Part shown: piece by piece, positions 9,801-19,847 of the stretch | Layout: every line of letters starts with the position of its first letter | Numbering within the stretch: position 1 is the first letter of the stretch | Origin: Bacteroidales bacterium | GTDB lineage: Bacteria > Bacteroidota > Bacteroidia > Bacteroidales > WCHB1-69 | Assembly (NCBI GenBank): GCA_017535665.1 | Contig: JAFXTS010000010.1 | Span: 1 to 61,408 of the forward strand | Direction: 5' to 3' | Length of the DNA stretch: 61,408 nucleotides | Notes under the pieces: generated by a model | Database searches by the model: none | Seen by the model: the letters and a program-made list of their open reading frames with translations, nothing else | Told to the model about the DNA's origin: nothing | Position numbers and translations under genes: made by a program

Positions 9801-10060
9801 GACATTTCAGGAAGGGAAGCGATGCAATACCCATTGAAAATCATACACTGTTCAGAACCTTGCAGTGTCGGATAGGGGTAATTGCCAGAAGCCTGCATTT
9901 TGGTCCAGCAATCGACGAAATTATTAGGACCAGTATAGCAACTCTCAAAATTCATATTGTAGGGAATAGGTTCAGGAGTATCGCACTGGGCGTGCGCGGA
10001 GATGGCAAATCCTAAGCAGAACAAACTAAGAAGGAGAATACGATGTAAAATGTTTTTCAT
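6881..10060 (-). CDS. Large secreted fibronectin-type-III/jelly-roll protein with T9SS type A sorting domain
   Basis: A 1,059-residue predicted surface protein. A clear Sec signal peptide (LLLSLFCLGFAISAHAQ) is followed by three alternations of an anchor-J/MAM-like beta-sandwich (about residues 27-175, 270-435 and 535-690) and a fibronectin type III domain (ATLNWTEAGNATQW, ATISWTEVGSANNW, ATLTWDNVNGSDVAW). Next come a DQYGDGWNGAKI module (~790-885) and a further FN3-like domain. The C-terminal ~75 residues (VRLYPNPTREKVTV ... SGLYLVKVWT) are a type A Por-secretion signal, so the protein should cross the outer membrane by T9SS and be attached to the surface. No catalytic domain was recognised; adhesion or carbohydrate binding is an inference. 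It has its own promoter at 10099-10106. Confidence 0.9.
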   Translation of the reverse strand: MKNILHRILLLSLFCLGFAISAHAQCDTPEPIPYNMNFESCYTGPNNFVDCWTKMQASGNYPYPTLQGSEQCMIFNGYCIASLPEMSQPLSNLRISFDVKVQNINNLITISIIDFPDWSDAESMVDIETITLPATGTFYHREVHFDTYQGNGRYILIQHDGTAASYIDNVVVDEMPDCLNPIGVEANNIGSQTATLNWTEAGNATQWRTLCSTTPITNFSGSIPTTVNNPSISYNTLAPNTTYYFYVQSVCGSDYSSWSSTIFTTTCGVASLPLQEGFTYGAMPACWSFQQVSGNSTVTFVASGQNPIVSPAAGEAMAQWASGSYQSGRQGRLVSPEISTTGTNVLGVNFKWYHGSENPEAVIEGVQVQYSFDGTTWTDAPQGLIPRYHALLSGWTNYDVIIPAAGNHSSVYVGFLFTSGGGRNCYLDEVNLHAASGCFVPANLAATDVAGNSATISWTEVGSANNWQLVASELPLSNPSVGTPISVTSTTYNLQGLNPLTTYYLYVRSSCSNNSFSDWSHGVTFTTGCGTITALPYYESFDNYGTGDNAFPPCWARPATSYYQSSVTPSASNISSTNGDNSLLFCTGSNMQTYAITPAIGEDIHNLSLSFYLYFEDANLSGSLEVGVMSNPGDYATFEHVATFTPTAAGTWNFQNVSFSNTNLTGSNRYIALRHNGTSDFNYCLIDELTILLHTDCWPAQHLTLSGVTGNEATLTWDNVNGSDVAWHLKMADYPLTDPTGYANVLDTLIQNVNFHIDYLNGGTTYYYYLQSVCGNNEVGAWQSGSFTTDPCNCYIRIIMHDQYGDGWNGAKIQMKRGNTILAEITLEDGSLDTAMVYTCEAGNIDYYFVGSPVQSSFDAEVSFQIETNQGMQIYASSGTPVAGAFFHNSPNCGVDCSTVPSNVTAVSLPGGSARVSWNSVPSAQSYSIYRNGEVVAEYVTGTSHVVSTVEGENCFTVSAVCIVGESSLSTPSCVVGIAQYENGTVRLYPNPTREKVTVESSAPFDRIEVCNLMGQTLATIQGTGNSRADIALHYESGLYLVKVWTGNHCTVSKVVLQR

Positions 10061-10098
10061 AACAAAATGATTGTTAATTTATTAAAAAAATGCAGCCG

Positions 10099-10106
10099 CA
10101 AAGATA
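10099..10106 (-). promoter_or_regulatory. -7 box for the 1,059-residue T9SS protein
   Basis: TATCTTTG on the minus strand, 38 bp upstream of the ATG at 10060, fits TAnnTTTG. It forms a divergent pair with the box at 10151-10158. Confidence 0.65.
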
Positions 10107-10150
10107 CAGAAAAAAAATGAGCGACAGACCACATTCCATATTTTTTTTCA

Positions 10151-10158
10151 TATCTTTG
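10151..10158 (+). promoter_or_regulatory. -7 box for the HhH membrane protein
   Basis: TATCTTTG lies 55 bp upstream of the ATG at 10214, in an AT-rich divergent intergenic region. Confidence 0.6.
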
Positions 10159-10213
10159 CGAAGTATCTTTTTGATCATCAATTTAGTAATAACTCATTTA
10201 ACTCGAATGTACT

Positions 10214-10933
10214 ATGAAAAAATTTTTCAACATTCCCCGCGGCGAGTTCATCGCAACAGCGGTGTTACTGGCGCTCATCATTGCAGTTTTTACCCTTTAT
10301 TTTCTCTACGACACGAAGGCGGCAGGTCCGACGGATCTGGAGAAGTTCCATAAGGAAGTGGAACAGTTTTACGCCTATCAGCGGGCCGCTGACGACTCGG
10401 CGAAAGCAGCCCGACAGCATCGAAAGTACCGAGAGGGAAGCGACACTCATCGCCGGTGGGGCGGACCGGACGACACCATCCGTGGACGTAGCGACAGCAA
10501 CCGATTTCAGCCGTACCGTCCGCAATACGAGATTGTAAAAATCGACCTCAACCGGTGCGACACCACCGACATCCAACGGGTACCCACCTTCGGCAGCAAG
10601 CGCGCCCAGAAACTGGTGGAGTACCGCGAGCGTCTGGGAGGCTTCCACGCCTTCTCGCAACTACAGGAAGTATATGTGCTACAGAATGTTGACCTCAATC
10701 TTTGCGAAAAATACTTCACCCTCTCCCCTACTGCCATCCGAAAAATCCACATCAACACAGCCACCTACAAACAGCTGATAGCCCACCCCTACATCGATGC
10801 CTATCTTACCAAAACCATCATCAGTTATCGCGAAAAAAACGGCCCTATCCACAACATGGAAGAGTTTCAACAGGTGACACACGCCTATCAGGAACTGGTG
10901 GAAAAACTAAGACCGTATTTGGCATTCGATTAG
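10214..10933 (+). CDS. Membrane-anchored helix-hairpin-helix (ComEA-like) protein
   Basis: A 239-residue protein with one N-terminal membrane segment (ATAVLLALIIAVFTLYFLY, ~14-32), a basic and low-complexity linker, and two helix-hairpin-helix regions near residues 112-160 (IDLNRCDTTDIQRVPTFG...RAQKLVEYRERLGGF) and 175-239 (HINTATYKQLIAHPYI...ISYREKNGPI). This is the layout of ComEA-type HhH proteins, which bind double-stranded DNA without sequence specificity. Topology places the HhH part outside the cytoplasmic membrane if the N-terminus is inside. Similar proteins are common in Bacteroidetes; a role in DNA uptake is possible but not shown here. Confidence 0.82.
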   Translation: MKKFFNIPRGEFIATAVLLALIIAVFTLYFLYDTKAAGPTDLEKFHKEVEQFYAYQRAADDSAKAARQHRKYREGSDTHRRWGGPDDTIRGRSDSNRFQPYRPQYEIVKIDLNRCDTTDIQRVPTFGSKRAQKLVEYRERLGGFHAFSQLQEVYVLQNVDLNLCEKYFTLSPTAIRKIHINTATYKQLIAHPYIDAYLTKTIISYREKNGPIHNMEEFQQVTHAYQELVEKLRPYLAFD

Positions 10934-11005
10934 GTACCTTTGCAGAAGTTTTCAACATCCATTTCAGACCATCATTTTGTTGATATATTATTAAAAATAT
11001 TAGTG

Positions 11006-11013
11006 TAAATTTG
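11006..11013 (+). promoter_or_regulatory. -7 box for hppA
   Basis: TAAATTTG, followed by GCAG, fits TAnnTTTG about 60 bp upstream of the hppA start. A second match, TACCTTTG at 10935-10942, sits just after the preceding stop codon and could be an alternative upstream promoter. Confidence 0.5.
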
Positions 11014-11073
11014 CAGGTTAAAAACTTATCAAGAAAAATTATAATAAAATATTAACAATCAATAATTTACAAA

Positions 11074-13527
<2,454 letters not shown>

Positions 13528-13571
13528 CATCAAGATTATACATATATATTAATCATTAAAAAATTAAAACA

Positions 13572-14711
13572 ATGAACAGAATTACCCTCCTGCTCATCGC
13601 CATGGTAGCTGTTGTCCTTACAGCCTGCGGTAACGGCAAAGCCAAAAACAACGATATTAAGGTGGCTGATGATGAGGTGATTGTATATTTTTGTAAAGAT
13701 ATCACCCCCGAGAATATCCTGAAACTGTACGAGGCGTTAGGAGTGAAACAGGAGGGGAAAATCGGCCTGAAGGTGCATTTTGGGGAGGATGGCAACCAGA
13801 ACTTCCTGAACCCCGAACTGCTGCGCCCGTTGGTGAAGAAGACCAATGCCACCTTCGTGGAGACCAACGTGCTGTATGTCAGCAAGCGCCGTTTCACCGA
13901 CCAGCACATCGCCTTGGCCAAGGAGCACGGCTTCACCTTCGCACCGATTGACATTCTGGATGACGAGGGCGAGATTGAATACGCCGCTACTGGCCTGAAG
14001 CATTTCGACAAGATCAAGACGGGCAGTCATTTCGCCAATTACGACGCATACATCATCTATTCACACTTCAAAGGGCATGGTTCGGCAGGTTTCGGCGGAG
14101 CCATCAAAAATGTGTCGATGGGATTCGCTTCTCCTGGCGGCAAGATGGCCATGCACGCCTCGAACGTGCCGGCGGTGAAGAACGGTCACAAATGTGTGCA
14201 CTGTAACCGCTGCGTACAGCAGTGTCCGGCCAATGCCATCGTGCTTACTGAGGGCGGTCCTGTAATCGACAGCAGCAAATGTCTTGGCTGCGCAAAATGT
14301 ATCGCAGAATGCGGCCTCGGCATCTTCTCCCCTGGCGGCTTCACCTCCGGAGAAGAATTCCTTGAGAAGCTGGTAGAATACGCAAAAGTTTTCGTGGAAA
14401 AGAAACCTATGGTATTCATCAATGTGATGGACAACATATCGAAGACCTGCGACTGTTCGGCCAAAGCCCCGAAGCCCTTCATGGACAAGATTGGCGCGGT
14501 GGCCTCCACCGACATTGTGGCAGTGGACCTTGTATGCCACGATCTGTGTGCCAAGAAGCAGAACACCGAAGATGCCTTCAAGGATGTGAATGATGTGAGC
14601 GGCCGCGGTCAGTGCGAATACGCTGCGAAGCTCGGCATGGGCAAGATGAAATACGTGCTGGTGGATGTCATCACGGGCAAACGCATCACCTTGGAAGAAG
14701 CGTTGAAATAG
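13572..14711 (+). CDS. DUF362 family lipoprotein with two 4Fe-4S clusters
   Basis: A 379-residue protein with a lipoprotein signal (VAVVLTAC, lipidated Cys near residue 18), a DUF362 domain (GLKVHFGEDGNQNFLNP ... HFKGHGSAGFGGAIKNVSMG) and a bacterial ferredoxin pair. The cluster-binding cysteines are CVHCNRCVQQCP (~residues 201-212) and CLGCAKCIAECG (~residues 237-248). Further cysteines occur in CDCSAKAP and CHDLCAKK. DUF362 proteins are presumed redox or cofactor-related, with no firmly assigned reaction. It follows hppA by 44 bp in the same direction and ends 19 bp before recF. Export of a 4Fe-4S protein by a lipoprotein route would be unusual. Confidence 0.88.
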   Translation: MNRITLLLIAMVAVVLTACGNGKAKNNDIKVADDEVIVYFCKDITPENILKLYEALGVKQEGKIGLKVHFGEDGNQNFLNPELLRPLVKKTNATFVETNVLYVSKRRFTDQHIALAKEHGFTFAPIDILDDEGEIEYAATGLKHFDKIKTGSHFANYDAYIIYSHFKGHGSAGFGGAIKNVSMGFASPGGKMAMHASNVPAVKNGHKCVHCNRCVQQCPANAIVLTEGGPVIDSSKCLGCAKCIAECGLGIFSPGGFTSGEEFLEKLVEYAKVFVEKKPMVFINVMDNISKTCDCSAKAPKPFMDKIGAVASTDIVAVDLVCHDLCAKKQNTEDAFKDVNDVSGRGQCEYAAKLGMGKMKYVLVDVITGKRITLEEALK

Positions 14712-14730
14712 GCTTGACTAACGAGACAGG

Positions 14731-15840
14731 ATGTACCTCCATTCTATTCAGATTACCAATTTCAAGAACTACGGGCAGGCGGACTTCACCTTCTCGGAGA
14801 ATGTGAACGCTGTGGTGGGCGACAACGGTTCGGGCAAGACCAACCTGCTGGATGCCATCCACTACTTGTCGTTCTGCAAGAGTTTTTTCTCGGCGCAGGA
14901 CCAGCAGTCGGTGAAATTCGACGAGGATTTCTTTGCCATCCACGGGGAGTTTGTAGGGCAGGATGACGAGCGCACGCGGCGGGTAAGCTGCATCTACAAG
15001 AGCAGCGGTCGCAAGGTGATGAAACTCAACCAGAAGGAGTACGAGCGCCTGAGCGACCATATCGGGCTATTCCCCTCCATCATGGTGGCGCCGGTGGACA
15101 GCAACCTGATCCATGGCGGCAGCGAGTTGCGCCGGAAGTTCTTCGACATGATCATCTCGCAGTTCGACAAGGAGTATTTACAGTCGCTGATTGCCTATCA
15201 GAAGTTGCTTCAGCAGCGCAACTCGTTGCTAAAGCAGATGTTTGAGCAGGGGCATTACGACAGTTCCTTGGTACAGATTTACGACCTCCAGATGGCCCCT
15301 TTAGCGGAGTCCATCCACACAAGACGTGGGGCGTTTCTTACTGATATTCAGCCTATTTTTCAGAAACATTACGATTTCTTGGCCGACAATCGCGAGGAGG
15401 TGGGCATTGCCTACCAGTCGTCGCTCAACGAGCTGCCGATGGACGAGCTGCTGCGGAGGAACGAGCAGGCGGATTTCAGGAGCGGTTTCACCTGCGCGGG
15501 GGTGCACAAGGATGACTACGAATGCGTGATGAACGGCAAAAATGTCCGAAAATATAGTTCGCAAGGGCAGCAGAAAACCTTCCTATTGGCCTTGAAACTC
15601 ACGCAGTTCGACTATATTTTCGAGAAAAAAAAGGTGAAACCCATCCTTTTGTTGGACGACATTTTCGACAAATTAGACGAAAAACGCATCCAGAAACTTT
15701 TATATTTAGTTGGAAATGAACACTTTGGACAAGTTTTTCTATCCGACACAGATCCCAAAAGAGTGGAGCGAATCTTGACGGCGCATGACATCAGTCACAA
15801 AATTTTCACCATCAAAAACGACATGGAGGGCCTTTTGTGA
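14731..15840 (+). CDS. recF: DNA replication and repair protein RecF
   Basis: RecF is an SMC-like ATPase that works with RecO and RecR to load RecA at single-stranded gaps. The 369-residue protein starts typically (MYLHSIQITNFKNY), with the Walker A loop GDNGSGKTNLLDAI near residue 31. A signature-like segment (YSSQGQQKTFLLALKL) and the Walker B region ILLLDDIFDKLDE are near residues 270-315. Length is normal. It is not next to dnaA or dnaN here. Confidence 0.95.
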   Translation: MYLHSIQITNFKNYGQADFTFSENVNAVVGDNGSGKTNLLDAIHYLSFCKSFFSAQDQQSVKFDEDFFAIHGEFVGQDDERTRRVSCIYKSSGRKVMKLNQKEYERLSDHIGLFPSIMVAPVDSNLIHGGSELRRKFFDMIISQFDKEYLQSLIAYQKLLQQRNSLLKQMFEQGHYDSSLVQIYDLQMAPLAESIHTRRGAFLTDIQPIFQKHYDFLADNREEVGIAYQSSLNELPMDELLRRNEQADFRSGFTCAGVHKDDYECVMNGKNVRKYSSQGQQKTFLLALKLTQFDYIFEKKKVKPILLLDDIFDKLDEKRIQKLLYLVGNEHFGQVFLSDTDPKRVERILTAHDISHKIFTIKNDMEGLL

Positions 15841-15927
15841 AAAAAATAAATCATTGTCTATCAATTTTATAAAAAATAACATGAGAAAAATGTGAGGGAC
15901 AATGATATTGCAATAAAAAAAATGTAG

Positions 15928-15935
15928 TATTTTTG
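15928..15935 (+). promoter_or_regulatory. Promoter of the acpP operon
   Basis: TATTTTTG, followed by GCAG, fits TAnnTTTG, with a TTG at 15908-15910 spaced 17 bp upstream. It lies 23 bp before the acpP start. Confidence 0.65.
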
Positions 15936-15958
15936 CAGAAATTTAAAAGTGAATTACA

Positions 15959-16195
15959 ATGGAAGAATTGATCGAAGAAGTAAAAGAAATCATCGCAGAG
16001 AAATTAAGCGTTGACAAAGAAGACATCACCTTAGAAAAAAGTTTCACAGCTGACCTGGGTGCTGATTCGCTTGACACGGTCGAACTGATTATGGAATTCG
16101 AGAAGAAGTTCAACATCACGATTCCTGATGAGGTGAGCGAAACGATTCACACTGTTGGTGACGCTGTAGAGTACATCAAAAATAACCGCAAATAA
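15959..16195 (+). CDS. acpP: Acyl carrier protein
   Basis: This 78-residue acidic protein carries growing fatty acyl chains on a 4'-phosphopantetheine arm. The attachment serine is Ser37 in GADSLDTVE, with the following helix [12 protein letters not shown] typical of the family. It is the first gene of the acpP-fabF-rnc cluster, 15 bp before fabF, under the promoter at 15928-15935. Confidence 0.98.
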   Translation: MEELIEEVKEIIAEKLSVDKEDITLEKSFTADLGADSLDTVELIMEFEKKFNITIPDEVSETIHTVGDAVEYIKNNRK

Positions 16196-16210
16196 CACCT
16201 TACTCATCGT

Positions 16211-17455
16211 ATGGAATTGCGACGAGTTGTTATTACCGGAGTCGGGGCATTGACTCCGATTGGTAATAATGTTGCCGAATTCTGGGACGGTCTCCTCACG
16301 GGGAAGAATGGTGTAAATCCCATCACACATTTTGATGCGACCGGGTATAAGACCACTTTTGCCTGCGAGCTGAAGGGATTTGACGTGTCGAAATACATGG
16401 ATCCCCGCGAAGCCCGCAAGATGGACAATTGTTCTCTTTACGCGATTGCGGCTTCGGTGGAGGCCATGACAGATGCCGGGCTTGCGCCGGGCACCTACAA
16501 CCCCGACCGAGCGGGAGCCATTATCGGCACCGGCATCGGTGGGGTGACGACCAGCGCCTACGAGATCATGGATCAGGCGGAGCAAGGCGGTTTGCCTCGC
16601 TACAGTCCCTTTTTCATCCTACGCTCGTTGAGCAACATGATCGCGGGCAATCTCTCGTTGAGATTCAACCTGCGGGGACCGGCGTACATCATCTCGGCAG
16701 CATGCACCTCGGCAGCAGTGGCGTTGTGGAACGCCTGTAATTTCATACGGTCGGGACAGTGCGACCTGATCCTCTCCGGCGGTACGGAGGCTGGCATCGC
16801 GCCGGTCGGCATTGCCGGTTTCAACAGCATGCGCGCCCTTTCCACCCGCAACGACGACATCTACACTGCCTCGCGCCCGTTCTCGATCGGTCGCGACGGT
16901 TTTGTGATGGGAGAAGGCTCCGGCATCCTGATTTTGGAGGAATATGAGCATGCGGTAAAACGCGGGGCCCACATTTACGCCGAAATAGCCGGTATCGGTC
17001 TCACCTCCGACGCCTATCACTCCACCCATCCGCGGCCGGATGGCGCCGGTGCCCGCTTGGCCATGAAACTCGCCTTGCAGGAAGGCCGCATCGCCCCCGA
17101 AGATGTGAAACACATCAACACCCACGGCACCTCCACGCCGCTGGGCGACAGCGCTGAATGCCAAGCCATCAAAGACCTGTTCGGCACTCACGCGGAAAAA
17201 ATCAAATTCAACTCCACCAAGTCGATGACCGGTCACCTGATGGGGGCCGGCACGGCCATCGAGAGCATCGCCACCATCCTCGAACTCCAAAACAGCGTCG
17301 TACATCCCACCATCAATTTCATGGGACAAGATCCAGAACTGCCGAAATGGGACTTCTGTATCTATGGACCGGAAGAGTGCGAAATGGAGTACGCGCTATG
17401 CAACGCCTTTGGGTTCGGTGGACACAACGCAGCCATCCTTTACAAAAAAATATAA
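16211..17455 (+). CDS. fabF: 3-oxoacyl-[acyl-carrier-protein] synthase II (FabF)
   Basis: KAS II condenses malonyl-ACP with acyl-ACP in fatty acid elongation. The 414-residue protein has the thiolase-fold start RRVVITGVGALTPIG. The catalytic cysteine is Cys165 in ISAACTSAAVAL, and the two active-site histidines lie in INTHGTSTPLGD and STKSMTGHLMGAG. The C-terminal glycine loop NAFGFGGHNA is present. The context around the cysteine (CTSA) differs slightly from the commoner CATG/CASG. It is 6 bp from rnc, a conserved arrangement. Confidence 0.96.
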   Translation: MELRRVVITGVGALTPIGNNVAEFWDGLLTGKNGVNPITHFDATGYKTTFACELKGFDVSKYMDPREARKMDNCSLYAIAASVEAMTDAGLAPGTYNPDRAGAIIGTGIGGVTTSAYEIMDQAEQGGLPRYSPFFILRSLSNMIAGNLSLRFNLRGPAYIISAACTSAAVALWNACNFIRSGQCDLILSGGTEAGIAPVGIAGFNSMRALSTRNDDIYTASRPFSIGRDGFVMGEGSGILILEEYEHAVKRGAHIYAEIAGIGLTSDAYHSTHPRPDGAGARLAMKLALQEGRIAPEDVKHINTHGTSTPLGDSAECQAIKDLFGTHAEKIKFNSTKSMTGHLMGAGTAIESIATILELQNSVVHPTINFMGQDPELPKWDFCIYGPEECEMEYALCNAFGFGGHNAAILYKKI

Positions 17456-17461
17456 ACGACA

Positions 17462-18187
17462 TTGTTCAGCATAGGCAAAAAACAAGATTCTCACGAGAAG
17501 GAGATTTCCAGATTTCTCCGAAATGTAGTGGGCATACGCCCTGGGAACCTTGAAATATACCTTACTGCGCTGACTCACCGTTCTGCATCGAACAATGTGA
17601 TGGATGGTCACGCACTGAACAACGAGCGCCTCGAATATTTGGGGGATGCCGTGTTGGATGCCATCATGGCGGAATTTCTTTTCAAAAAATATCCTTTGAA
17701 ATATGAAGGCGAACTCACCGAGATGCGTTCCAAATTGGTAAGCCGCGAACGGTTGGGACAGCTGTCGCGTAAGATGCACCTCAACGAACTCATCACCATC
17801 AATCCTCATGCCCACGCCAAATCGGCGGGCGGAGACGCTTTTGAGGCCCTTGTTGGTGCCATCTTCCTCGACAAAGGCTACGAAAAGACCAAGCAGATTG
17901 TGCTGAAGAAGATCTTCGAAAGCAACTATAACCTCGACGAGGTGGTGATGGAAGATGTTAACTTCAAAAGCAAAATCATCAACTGGGCGCAGCACCAGCA
18001 CAAGAAGGTCGTCTTCGAACACGAGGTCGTGGAGCACCGCCGCGACTCGAGACTCTACCGTGTGAAACTCTCCATTGACGGCGAAGTTTATGCTGACGGA
18101 CTGGAATATACCATCAAGAAAGCCGAACAGATTGCTGCGCAGCGGGCTTGCGAAAAAATCATGCCCAAGAGCGAAGAAAACGAGTAA
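17462..18187 (+). CDS. rnc: Ribonuclease III
   Basis: This double-strand-specific endoribonuclease matures rRNA and processes structured mRNAs. The 241-residue protein has the catalytic signature NERLEYLGDAVLDAI near residue 55, a second acidic cluster in GDAFEALVGAIFLDKG, and a C-terminal double-stranded RNA-binding domain (INWAQHQHKKVVFEHEV ... KKAEQIAAQRACEKI). The start is a TTG at 17462, six bases after the fabF stop. No in-frame ATG is available before the conserved region, so non-ATG initiation coupled to fabF translation is likely. Confidence 0.95.
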   Translation: MFSIGKKQDSHEKEISRFLRNVVGIRPGNLEIYLTALTHRSASNNVMDGHALNNERLEYLGDAVLDAIMAEFLFKKYPLKYEGELTEMRSKLVSRERLGQLSRKMHLNELITINPHAHAKSAGGDAFEALVGAIFLDKGYEKTKQIVLKKIFESNYNLDEVVMEDVNFKSKIINWAQHQHKKVVFEHEVVEHRRDSRLYRVKLSIDGEVYADGLEYTIKKAEQIAAQRACEKIMPKSEENE

Positions 18188-18198
18188 AAACGGCACCG

Positions 18199-19788
18199 AT
18201 GAAACGCCTTTTACCTTCGGCTATCTTATTTATAATCAGCATTATAACATTTTCCCAATGTCATCATCCCATAGATGACGAAAAAACTGTCGTTTCCAAA
18301 GACACGGTCAAGACAGAAGTAGCACTTGTTCCGCTACCCGACACCATCTATCCGTCTGTGGAGAATTTGGAATACACCATCACTATTTTTGACTCGCTGA
18401 CAGACGGCAACCTCGCCCAGTTGGAAGATCTTTACGAGGATGTACCCGGCATCTTCACCTTCCGCGGGGGACCATACCGTGATGCGAATTTCCACGGCAC
18501 CGTGAAGGGACGGCCCGACACGGTCGTCATCGACTGGGTGTTCACAACTGATTTCGACAAGAGGGAGACGAAGTTCGGCTCATGGGGCGGCGGCACCGGC
18601 TGGACTGGCCAACCGCTGTATGTGCAGTGGCCCGACAGTTGTGTGGAGCGTTTCAGAAAAGAGTGTCCGGCACTTACACAACATTTTGATAAAGAAGAGA
18701 TTATCATTGGTTCATTGGATGCTCACCTCTACTTTATCAACTTCCAGACCGGCGACTCGTCGCGGCGCAGTTTCTATGTGGGCAACACCATCAAAGGGAC
18801 TCCCTCGCTCGATCCGCAGCTCAATGGCAACCTCTATGTCGGGCACGGCATTCCTTGTGGTCACCCCTTTGGCGCACTGACCTTCAACCTGTTCACCCAC
18901 CGGCAGACACAATTCTTCGGGCGGGATGTTCGGGCCTGGCGGCAGTGGCACGCCTACGACTCCTCCCCTATCCGAGTCGGACAGTTTCTGTTTCGTTTAG
19001 GCGAGAACGGAACTGTATATAAGTACCTTTGCACCGGTGACACCCTGAAATTGCACTCCACGCTACGTTATCATGCCAAAGGGCGCGGCACCGCTGGTAT
19101 TGAATCTTCGATGGCCGTTTATCTCAACTACGGCTATTTCTCCGACAATCACGGCAATGTTATCTGCGTAAACCTCAACAACTTGCAACCCGTATGGCAC
19201 TACTTCAACCACGACGATAGCGACGGCACGCCCGTCATTGAAATCGAAGACGGCATCCCCTATCTGTACACAAGTTGCGAGATTGACAAGCAGCAGGTGG
19301 GCAACGGCTATCTGACCAAGTTGAATGCGCTGAATGGCGAGGAAGTGTGGTCGGCAGCGGTAGAGGGTTGCAAAACCACCTACAATGGCAAGCATTTCGA
19401 CGGCGGTTTCTACGCCACGCCGCTGTTAGGACAAGGGAACTGTAAACATTTGATATTCGCCAATTTCGTTCGTAATACGCCTCCCATGTCAGGCGACTTC
19501 ATGGCCTTCAACAAGCAAACAGGCGAAGTGGTGTATCGCATCCCACTCAGATACTACGCTTGGTCATCGCCCGTCGCTTTCTACAATGAAAACGATGAAA
19601 TATTTATCTTCACAGGAGACACTACCGGATACATCTACCTTATCGAAGGCAAAACAGGAAAAATTCTGTTCAAAAAATGGGTGGGCAATAATTTTGAGTC
19701 ATCACCCGTTATTATTGATAACCATATTGTAGTGGGATCGCGCGGACAGGAGATTTATAAGTTTACGGTGGGGGGAGTTGAGAGTTGA
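18199..19788 (+). CDS. PQQ-type beta-propeller repeat protein, probably exported
   Basis: About 529 residues with an N-terminal hydrophobic segment (LLPSAILFIISIITFSQC) that could be a signal peptide or a weak lipobox. The rest is rich in beta-propeller blades of the PQQ/BamB type, for example GYLTKLNALNGEEVWSA, FMAFNKQTGEVVYRIPL and GYIYLIEGKTGKILFKK. An N-terminal motif region (GIFTFRGGPYRDANFHGTV) is typical of a Bacteroidetes subfamily. No catalytic residues were identified; a scaffold or binding role in the envelope is likely. The ATG at 18199 is chosen because the longer frame (18148) runs inside rnc. The stop codon lies inside a short tandem repeat (19775-19818). Confidence 0.8.
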   Translation: MKRLLPSAILFIISIITFSQCHHPIDDEKTVVSKDTVKTEVALVPLPDTIYPSVENLEYTITIFDSLTDGNLAQLEDLYEDVPGIFTFRGGPYRDANFHGTVKGRPDTVVIDWVFTTDFDKRETKFGSWGGGTGWTGQPLYVQWPDSCVERFRKECPALTQHFDKEEIIIGSLDAHLYFINFQTGDSSRRSFYVGNTIKGTPSLDPQLNGNLYVGHGIPCGHPFGALTFNLFTHRQTQFFGRDVRAWRQWHAYDSSPIRVGQFLFRLGENGTVYKYLCTGDTLKLHSTLRYHAKGRGTAGIESSMAVYLNYGYFSDNHGNVICVNLNNLQPVWHYFNHDDSDGTPVIEIEDGIPYLYTSCEIDKQQVGNGYLTKLNALNGEEVWSAAVEGCKTTYNGKHFDGGFYATPLLGQGNCKHLIFANFVRNTPPMSGDFMAFNKQTGEVVYRIPLRYYAWSSPVAFYNENDEIFIFTGDTTGYIYLIEGKTGKILFKKWVGNNFESSPVIIDNHIVVGSRGQEIYKFTVGGVES

Positions 19789-19818
19789 GAGTTGAGAGTT
19801 AAGGAGTTAAGGAGTTAA
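19775..19818. repeat. Short tandem repeat spanning the propeller-gene stop codon
   Basis: Three copies of GAGTTGA and one of GAGTTAA (19775-19802) are followed by two copies of GGAGTTAA (19803-19818). The TGA stop of the preceding gene (19786-19788) falls in the second unit, so the last residues are encoded by the repeat. Slippage here would alter the C-terminus. Confidence 0.85.
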
Positions 19819-19847
19819 GCAATTTAGAAGTCATAAAATTCAAAAAT

